A stretch of 64,000 nucleotides of DNA from Liolophura sinensis (taxonomy: Eukaryota; Mollusca; Polyplacophora; Chitonida; Chitonidae), in NCBI RefSeq assembly GCF_032854445.1, contig NC_088306.1:3094373-3158372 (forward strand), in the 5' to 3' direction. The translations under genes and the position numbers were made by a program. The notes under the pieces were generated by a model. The model did no database searches and had not been told where the DNA came from. It was given only the letters and a program-made list of their open reading frames with translations. Positions 57,294 through 64,000 of the stretch are shown piece after piece; within the stretch, counting starts at the first letter, position 1; each line of letters begins with the position of its first letter.

Positions 57294-59320
57294 CAGATAA
57301 AAATGATTGAATTTATTAACATAGAAGCTGACAGCATACAGGTTAAGTGGGCTACCATCTTGGACAAGAACTACTGTATTGCCTTACTGTGCCGATACAG
57401 AGTGAGGTATTGCTTATGATTCAGTCTCGCACATCACAGAAATATGTTCGCGGTATGGTACTCTACATACAAGATGATATACGAGAAATGAGGGTCAATT
57501 AAGTGAAAGTTTGAGTGGTAGTCAATGTTTTAAAATAGAGGTGAAAAGTAGACTGATGATGAAAAGGATGATAAAAGTGATGGAAAAAAAAGTAAAAAAA
57601 AAAAAAAAAAAAAGCAGACTGATTGGATTAGACCACCGCATTTGGCCATGAATAGAAACTTCCCGATTTAAAGCCTCAGCCAACCTGAAGGGTCAAATTT
57701 GCCTTGGCTGCGCGAAAGAGTGACGTTTTGGTGAAATGAGCCAACGATGGTCAAGAGATGCTGATCTCAAATTCGAAAGATAGGTTACATTTCAAATTAA
57801 ACCATACGACGACAAAACTGTAACAAAAAATTGGTTGAAAACTGGGTTGGAGTGTGTTCAGATGGACTCAGGGCCGGTATTTGTGGCGTCACATCCATAA
57901 ATTTGAATGAAATAGTTCAAGTTCATCAACTGCATCTATAGGTGTTTATATTGAATCTCTGTGTACTTATTTGGAGACCGACGACATTTTGGGATGTCAC
58001 TGGTCATAATATCACCAGAAAATGTCATCGTATAGTCCGATGTTTCAAATGTATTCTACTTGGTTGAAAAAAATTTCCATGGACACAATTTAATCATTTT
58101 TCATCTGGCATATACTTTATCTTAGGGTTTACTTTGTCTTTATAGCTTCATCGATAGTATTACAGCCGTATCATGCAGATATATATATATATATATATAT
58201 ATAAAGTTGACGACGAAAAAAGCATTGCACTCCAAGACACAAATCTCAACATCGCAAAAACAAAGCCTGGCATGAGTATTAAATGATCCATCATAATAAA
58301 ACACGGTATTCGATTGGTCGGACGTGTTCACGTGACCTACGGCCGAAGCAACCTGTCACGACAGTTCTGAGTCGCTGTGGATGATTGATCAGTTTCGCTC
58401 ATTCACATCCAGCTTAACGGGTGACTTTAGGTTGATTACTATGTCATAATAAACAACGGGTGTGACAGCCTCAGTGACGTACACATCCGCAGATTTACCA
58501 GCACGGCTTTACCATCACACACGGGTACTATATGATGATATATGCTCACGTGAATGTCCACAGTCAGCGTGTGTAATGACTCCAACCCCGACAGTTAGGA
58601 CAGCAATGTGGATCGCTGGGTGTTACCGAGGCCCCGTTGTATGTGCTACATGTAAATCATACCGAAAGCTTTTATAGCCGTGCGTGGAGCAGTTCTGTGA
58701 GAAGATATCGTCGTCGTCGTCGTTGTTGTTGTTGTTCTCATCGTTATCACTGGGGGTTCGTCTTTACGTGGGGTGCATTTTTGAAATGTGTATGCGTCAC
58801 CTCTCCCAAAGCCAACTTCAAATACTCTTATCCGTGGCCGAAGAGCCATATTTATCAAACAACTTAAGACTTAAGTCATAAACTGAATGTCCTTAATAAG
58901 TCAAACTCAGAACAGAAAATAGCTCACATTGTTCTGCAGTAAAGAAAGAGTGTACAAACTTTCAAGAGGGAAACATTTTAATTGTAGCTGTGTTTGAATT
59001 TTTGACTGAAGTCTTGTGACGTTTGATAAATACGGGCAGTGCTGGAAAAGTTACACTAAAGGCTTGTTAGATGATATAAACTGCCACGCCCAGAAATCAG
59101 CTTGCTGGAATCGTGGAATTTAAATCTGATGTAACAGGTGATATGAGGTTACCTTTAAGGTGCAAACATGATGGTTTTGTAGATGTCTGAATAACCTTCT
59201 CAACAATATAGGGTCTATCCCAATAGTTCTTCTTAAGTGACTTCACCTCGGTTTATTTTTTTTTAAGTGGCTAGAGTGACCATATAACAGACATCCTTGT
59301 TAGTAATGGATTAGCTCACT
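57294..59320. other. No gene recognised; several microsatellites
   Basis: Poly-A at about 57588-57615, (AT)n at 58179-58202 and a CGT/TGT triplet run at 58707-58737. The CpG-richer piece at 58300-58640 holds several short ORFs without known motifs. Confidence 0.4.
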
Positions 59321-59329
59321 GATCGACTG

Positions 59330-59892
59330 TATATTTCTGATAGCTCAGTCACCGACCTGCTCATGTATGGATACAGTGACTTACGAAACCACCAACCGTA
59401 CGTGTGAAGTCATCATATCTGGGATCAAACCCGGGCCGTGTCATACCACAGACTTTAAAAATTGCCCTTGTTGCTGCCTCGCTTGGAGCTCAATACAGAG
59501 GTCAGAGCAAGGAAACAGGACTGATAGACCAAGTGTCAGTATAATGTGACTTGGTGGGATGTCATGTCTAGTGACTGCGGCATAATACTTCACTGGTGGC
59601 AGCACTTGCACCATGGACAAGCAATGTCACAAGAAGATACAATATATGTACACCCACGCAATGAATCCTTGACGCATGCGCAGTGGATGAAGCATCTCTC
59701 ACGTGCATCCAGGGCTCAGTCCCGGGTAAAGCCATACCAAGTCGTTAAATTCAGTAACCTTGGCATGACCTTGCGTGGCGCCCAGCGTAAGAGGAATAGA
59801 CCAAGTAGTGGTCGGCCCATTGTACAATATTACTAGGTGAGGCGTCATGTCTGGTGTCTGCGGCATAGCGTTCCAGTGAGGCAGCATTATAT
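59330..59892 (+). repeat. Direct repeats of a SINE-like element
   Basis: A segment at 59522-59605 (GATAGACCAAGTGTCAG, GTCATGTCTAGTGACTGCGG, CTTCACTGGTGGCAGCAC) recurs diverged at 59798-59890 (AATAGACCAAGTAGTGG, GTCATGTCTGGTGTCTGCGG, TTCCAGTGAGGCAGCA). Upstream, GATAGCTCAGTCACCGACCT.. and GGGATCAAACCCGGGC (59430) look like a tRNA head with a B box. This is probably a second tRNA-derived SINE family. Confidence 0.6.
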
Positions 59893-60138
59893 GACGAAAG
59901 TATAACTGACAGCCAGCTTAGATCAAAGGCAAACAAGCGAGTCAAATTATTAACTGATCAACTCACTATCACACCAACTGATTCAAGAATTCTCCAACTG
60001 ATCAATCAGTTAACTGACAAACCAACTGACCTAACGCTTATGTATCCAAAAGACTCCTTAACGACTTTCTTGTGAGGGAAAATTCTTTTGCATTGCGTTG
60101 AAGATGCCAGACATTACATTAGATCAGGATCTGAGCGC

Positions 60139-60204
60139 CACAAAAATACTGGCCGACGTTGCATAAGTGAAATATTTCTGAGTACGGCGTCAACACCAAT
60201 CGAA

Positions 60205-60235
<31 letters not shown>

Positions 60236-60238
60236 ATA
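60139..60238 (+). mobile_element. SINE 3' half
   Basis: ATACTGGCCGACGTTGCATA, GAAATATTTCTGAGTACGGC, GTCAACACCAATCGAATAAA and about ten AAAT units. The long pure tail suggests a recent insertion; no clear TSD was found. Confidence 0.85.
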
Positions 60239-61045
60239 GTCAAGGATTTCTTGTTTCCGAGAAATGATGAAATTAAAACCTTCCTGATCTGACTAAAGAC
60301 TTGTGATCGCTAACTTAAGTAAACCCGTCATGAAATACAGATGGAAAATTCTTCCCGATAACTTAAGAGCGGAAGAGAACTGAACTTGAATGGAGTTTAG
60401 GCAGAGGTTATTCTATGGGAGTCCTGTAAACCATCCAAGTTCCTAGACGACGTTTGGACGAAACATAACGGCCTGTTAAATAATAATACCAAGAAGCGGT
60501 CGTATTTTAGGATGTATCCTTCCCCCTGACATCTTTACGGCCTGGCCGTGGTCCCTGCTGATTAACTCTACCCGTTGGTAGAGTCAAGAGCCGGCCTGTG
60601 GGGTCGGGAACTATTTATCATACCCTCATACTTAAGCAAGACGATTCAAGATTCTGATTGGACCAGACGTGGAAGCAAGGTACTATAAAGCTGTTTGCCG
60701 CTTACAGCTGTATACACCCGGATATTCTGAGTTCAAATATTTCGTCTGAAGGAATAACTGTATAGGCTAATCCAGCAGTCGGTGTATCGGTTTGCTGCCA
60801 TTGTCTTACCACCGTGACGTCATTATTGCTCACACAGGTTCGGCCGCCAGAAAACATAGTGCGTTTTTCAGACCAAACAAAATTAGCGAAAGGAGAAACG
60901 TTTGCGCTGCAGTAAATGATCTCGAAGAATATATGCATGTAATGGTTTACTTCGTCTAACTCCATTCATTACTGTCACTTACCTGAGTATTTTCTACATG
61001 CTGGTCATTCTGAAACACTCATCAGTCACTTCATTCACTACAGCG
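60239..61045. other. No gene recognised
   Basis: One small hairpin at 60566-60585 (ACTCTACC facing GGTAGAGT) in a GC-richer stretch. Otherwise nothing. Confidence 0.4.
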
Positions 61046-61275
61046 CGCTAGCTCGCTGGCTCAGATGGTGAAAGCACTTGCACCTGTGGCTATCAAGTTC
61101 ATGACGATAGCGGTCCCTTGTTCGAATCCAAATGTAGTTGATCCGATCTCTACCTTTAGTCAGACGACTTGTCAGGCATGTGGCGAAGTCGGTAGTTTCC
61201 TCCACTCACAAACCTTACAGCCGTCAAGTGAAGACTTCTTGAGCACGGCTTTAAACCAAAGGAAAAGCAAATACT
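61046..61275 (+). mobile_element. tRNA-derived SINE of a second type
   Basis: Head GCTAGCTCGCTGGCTCAGAT with A box TGGCTCAGATGG and B box CTTGTTCGAATCCAAA at proper tRNA-like distance. The body has GGCGAAGTCGGTAGTTTCCT and AAGACTTCTTGAGCACGGCT, then TTAAACC. Related to the older pieces at 2840 and perhaps 13500. The ORF across it (61065-61472) is not a gene. Confidence 0.75.
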
Positions 61276-61436
61276 TCATCCAAAATTACTCCTCCGACTA
61301 CACACATGGGCAATGCAAGTTTAGAATCACAGGGGAGATAATACTGGTGACCAGTGTAATAGGGACATATCTTGCATGGCATACACAAAGAATTCATTAT
61401 CAGTGCGTCACATGGTGGACACTGACTGTATGTCAC

Positions 61437-61720
61437 ATGTCATCGGTGGGACTCTGTGGCCTGGCTGATTAATGTGCCATCTCGACGCAATGGTACAGGA
61501 GCCTCTCGCCAATGCGGTCGCTGTGAGTCCAAATCCTGCTCAGACTGGCTTCCTCTCTGTGGGTAGATTTGCCAGGGACCTTCAGATGGTCGTGGGTTTT
61601 CCCTGGGCTCTGCCCAATTTCCCCCCACTGTTTAATGCTGGCTGCCGTCGTATAAGTGAAGTGTCCTTGAGTACGGTGTAAAACAACAAACAAATAAATG
61701 AAATAAATGAATGTCTTCGG
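61437..61720 (+). mobile_element. SINE, full length, with near-perfect TSD
   Basis: Body 61447-61710: head TGGGACTCTGTGGCCTGGCT, GAGCCTCTCGCCAATGCGGT, CGCTGTGAGTCCAAATCCTG, core CAGATGGTCGTGGGTTTTCC, 3' end TTGAGTACGGTGTAAAACAA and an AAATAAATG tail. ATGTCATCGG (61437) and ATGTCTTCGG (61711) flank it with one mismatch. Confidence 0.88.
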
Positions 61721-62467
61721 CACGGCGTTGCTATGAGTGTACAGTACAAACCAGATCAGTCTCGCGAGCGACCTGCATATATAGTGCTGTCTCACTGAAA
61801 AACAATACCGAAGACACATGTTATGAAGTCGGCAACCGATTTGATCTAATTCGCACCCAGTCGACTCTAAGGGCGGTCCTAGCCGAGATGGGCCGTGTTT
61901 AGTTGGAAGTAGGGTATGCATTCATCCACGACGCCCAACGATTGTCAGATGCTTAAGTGGGGACTCCTAGAATTCACCAGGTACCAGGCAACCCATCTGT
62001 GTGTAACCATGTGTATAGAGAAAAAGATGGATGTACGTAGGATCAGCATATGCCAGAAATTTCATTCTGGGATCATTCATCACTTCGTGAAATTCGAGCA
62101 ACTTTTTTTATGAAAACTTTCTTTCTGCAAACGAACTCTTTGGTTTACCATTTTGAATACCGCCCCAATGCGGCCACGTGACCACACAACGATCTGTGAC
62201 TGCCTTGAGGAACAAGAACGTCGCAATCGTCGTAGCGCTGTATACGCTTGTGGATAGCGTCTCACAAAATCCAACGAGGGCTGATTTTTTTCACAAAATA
62301 TCTGGCAGTCAGATCGCTCAGGACGTTTGTCATGGTATAAATGGTATAAAGAAGGTATAAATTCATCGCCGACTTAAGACGATTTTTGGGTTGGCCAAAG
62401 TCGGGTCGGATGGGGGTACTGGCAAATACCCTGTGTACGTATACAGACCTTTACAGACATTTTATTA
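61721..62467. other. No gene recognised
   Basis: Short ORFs only; GGTATAAA repeats three times at 62335-62360. Nothing firm. Confidence 0.4.
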
Positions 62468-62874
62468 AAGGAGAAGAAAATTTAAATATCACACAAATAC
62501 CATTGAAAAGGGTATGCATTTTCTCGCAGGTGCATGTCATAAACAATTCTAATATGTACCTCAAGTTGATAAATTATAAATAAAGTCAGCTCCAAAATCC
62601 GCTGTGGGCGACTCCATTTTGCCTAAGATCTAGTCCTGAAGCCTTCTGTGTTAGGAGGAGAATTGCCGTCGGTAAACTCTTCTTCCCAGAAGGTAACGAA
62701 CAGTACAGTTCGTTTTCCGCTTGACGATCGGGAAACCGGAATGTTGGACGCAGTTTCCGAGTTTACACGAACAAGCCGGCAGTTTTAACTACTCTCACTG
62801 GCTGAGAGGCAACACACCCCCAGCATAAATTACAGGGTGTTAACGATTGGGGACGCGATGAACTCAGCGATTTA
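62468..62874 (+). repeat. Family C interspersed repeat, copy 2
   Basis: Second copy of the element at 23244-23678, same orientation, 39 kb away. Flanks differ on both sides, so the boundaries (AAGGAGAAGAAA .. ACTCAGCGATTTA) probably mark element ends. This copy lacks the ~25-bp stretch with GTGCAGTTCGTACATTTCCG that is present in copy 1. Confidence 0.9.
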
Positions 62875-63070
62875 GTTGAGCAACTTTAATTTTATTTGGA
62901 TGTATTCCGTTTTGATAATATGCATGATGACAAAATAGAATATGTGAGTTCAAATGACAATAAGCTAACTGACAATTGTTTATGAATACATCGCTATATC
63001 ATGCCCTCCATTCTTTTCTTACTTCGTTTATTTAATGGATGGCGTACACGTTGCAGTTTTTTAAGCATGA
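62875..63070. other. Nothing recognised
   Basis: AT-rich sequence without visible structure. Confidence 0.4.
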
Positions 63071-63150
63071 ACATAAACAGTTGGAATAAAAGCGTAACTA
63101 AGGTAAATTGACAAGAGACCGGATTTCACTGGTATGTTGCATTTAATCAT
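63071..63150 (-). mobile_element. Family A fragment, minus strand
   Basis: The minus strand reads ACCAGTGAAATCCGGTCTCT, TGTCAATTTACCTTAGTTAC and CAACTGTTTATGTTCATGC, matching the middle of 11470-11735. The 48-bp leader and 3' third are absent. Confidence 0.75.
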
Positions 63151-64000
63151 TTAAATCGCTCTGTTAGAGCTTACTGAGATAAAAAAAAACAACATATTTT
63201 TTGTGTGTGAATGTTTTATTCTCAGTTTTTAACAATGTGCTCATTTCTTCTCTCTGCTGGTTTAGAGATAAACTGTGTAGATGCATGCGCACTGTAACTT
63301 GTCCTCGTACTATTCTGTCATGTTTAGATTGTTGGATACCTGTAACACAGCGTGAACAATGTATACTCTGTGACTTGCTGTCACACCTCACTGCTTTATT
63401 ACATCTTAATGAGTTATGAGAGTGTGAAACGTTGCGCGATAGTATCAGAGGGCGATTATGTAAAAGATCTTATCTCTACATTTACTCTGAAAGAAATGAC
63501 AAATTTCACCACCTCCGACGACTTTTTCTGACAGCACTTTTTTTGTGATATCTTCACGTAAATGGCGAATTAATCTGGCGTGTAATTGTTTGCATTTATC
63601 GTCAGAGCTTTATACAGAGTAGCCGCAGATGTCCCGCGCTGTTTGTCATTTTAGCGACAAATATGCTTTACAGAAAAGTACCGTACAACAATTTACAATC
63701 ATTTGACGTACCTTTTTACTTAATGTTTAAATCTGTATAAATGCGTCAATTACTGCAAACACCTTCACACTTAAAGCGTTCCTTGTACACATGCATGGGT
63801 TAGATTACGTGCGATATATCGTCTTCGGTCTCTTACTGTTAAAGTGCACACCCACAGTGTATTCATTTACAACTTTATTTCATTGACTGAAGTAAGCTTG
63901 CGAAGACGGTATTGTTAATAAAATGACTATAACTGTATTATTTTATGTTTTATTTCATTGAAACGTCATTCTGTAGGAATAAACACTGGAATAAAAATCA
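63151..64000. other. No gene recognised
   Basis: AT-rich. Two opposed short ORFs (63164-63419) overlap without known motifs. Several AATAAA sequences near the right edge, but no gene to attach them to. Confidence 0.4.

Noticed and set aside
61065-61472. 135-codon plus-strand ORF
   Set aside because: Begins inside the tRNA-like head of a SINE and crosses its body.
61469-61921. 150-codon minus-strand ORF
   Set aside because: About half of it is antisense to a full-length SINE with a TSD; the remainder has no recognisable domain.

Overview
This is animal nuclear DNA, not bacterial. It is AT-rich, has no operons or dense ORFs, and is filled with tRNA-derived SINE copies, other dispersed repeats, micro- and minisatellites, and a split gene with GT-AG introns. 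The commonest SINE has a tRNA-like head, a core ending in 'GAGTACGGCGTAAAACACCA' and an (AAAT)n tail. From memory this type of tail, and the separate 'GACGTTAAAC..CACTCACTCACTC' tail at 46914-46947, are typical of molluscs and other lophotrochozoans. A marine mollusc is my best guess; the species cannot be told.

The one gene I can identify is a Wnt gene on the minus strand, best matched to Wnt11. Exon 1 (44218-44303) encodes the start codon, a signal peptide and the start of the mature protein, and ends at a consensus GTAAGT donor. Exon 2 (21761-21999) has a good polypyrimidine tract and AG acceptor. It encodes the N-terminal Wnt block, including CQTQFSDRRWNCSS, and ends at a GTAGGT donor. 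The reading phases fit (phase 2, then phase 1). Intron 1 is 22.2 kb. The remaining exons, with the lipid-modified CHGVSGSC segment and the C-terminal cysteine domain, were not found and should lie beyond position 1, so 1-21760 is probably intron 2. Positions above about 44.65 kb are 5' flank, with a possible TATA-type promoter near 44661-44688.

Layout from left to right. 1-21.7 kb (intron 2): two 48-bp minisatellite blocks, family A, B and SINE copies, a 28-bp and a 52-bp minisatellite, a repeat-free segment that might be an enhancer (19060-19560), and a foldback MITE. 21.76-22.2 kb: exon 2, whose 3' splice site exists in three copies. 22.2-44.2 kb (intron 1): family A, B and C copies and four long tandem arrays (about 54, 37 and 35 bp units, plus a composite 60+14n array). 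44.2-44.7 kb: exon 1, 5' UTR and candidate promoter. 44.7-64 kb: 5' flank with many SINEs, a 29-bp x ~46 minisatellite, and second copies of families A, B and C. No second gene could be recognised there.

The long repetitive ORFs in this window are minisatellites whose unit length, or three times it, keeps frames open. They are not proteins. The points most worth a second look are the triplicated Wnt11 exon-2 acceptor, the 40.3-41.2 kb array whose period jumps in 14-bp steps, tandem arrays that appear to have grown from dispersed-element ends, and several retro-insertions with clear target-site duplications.
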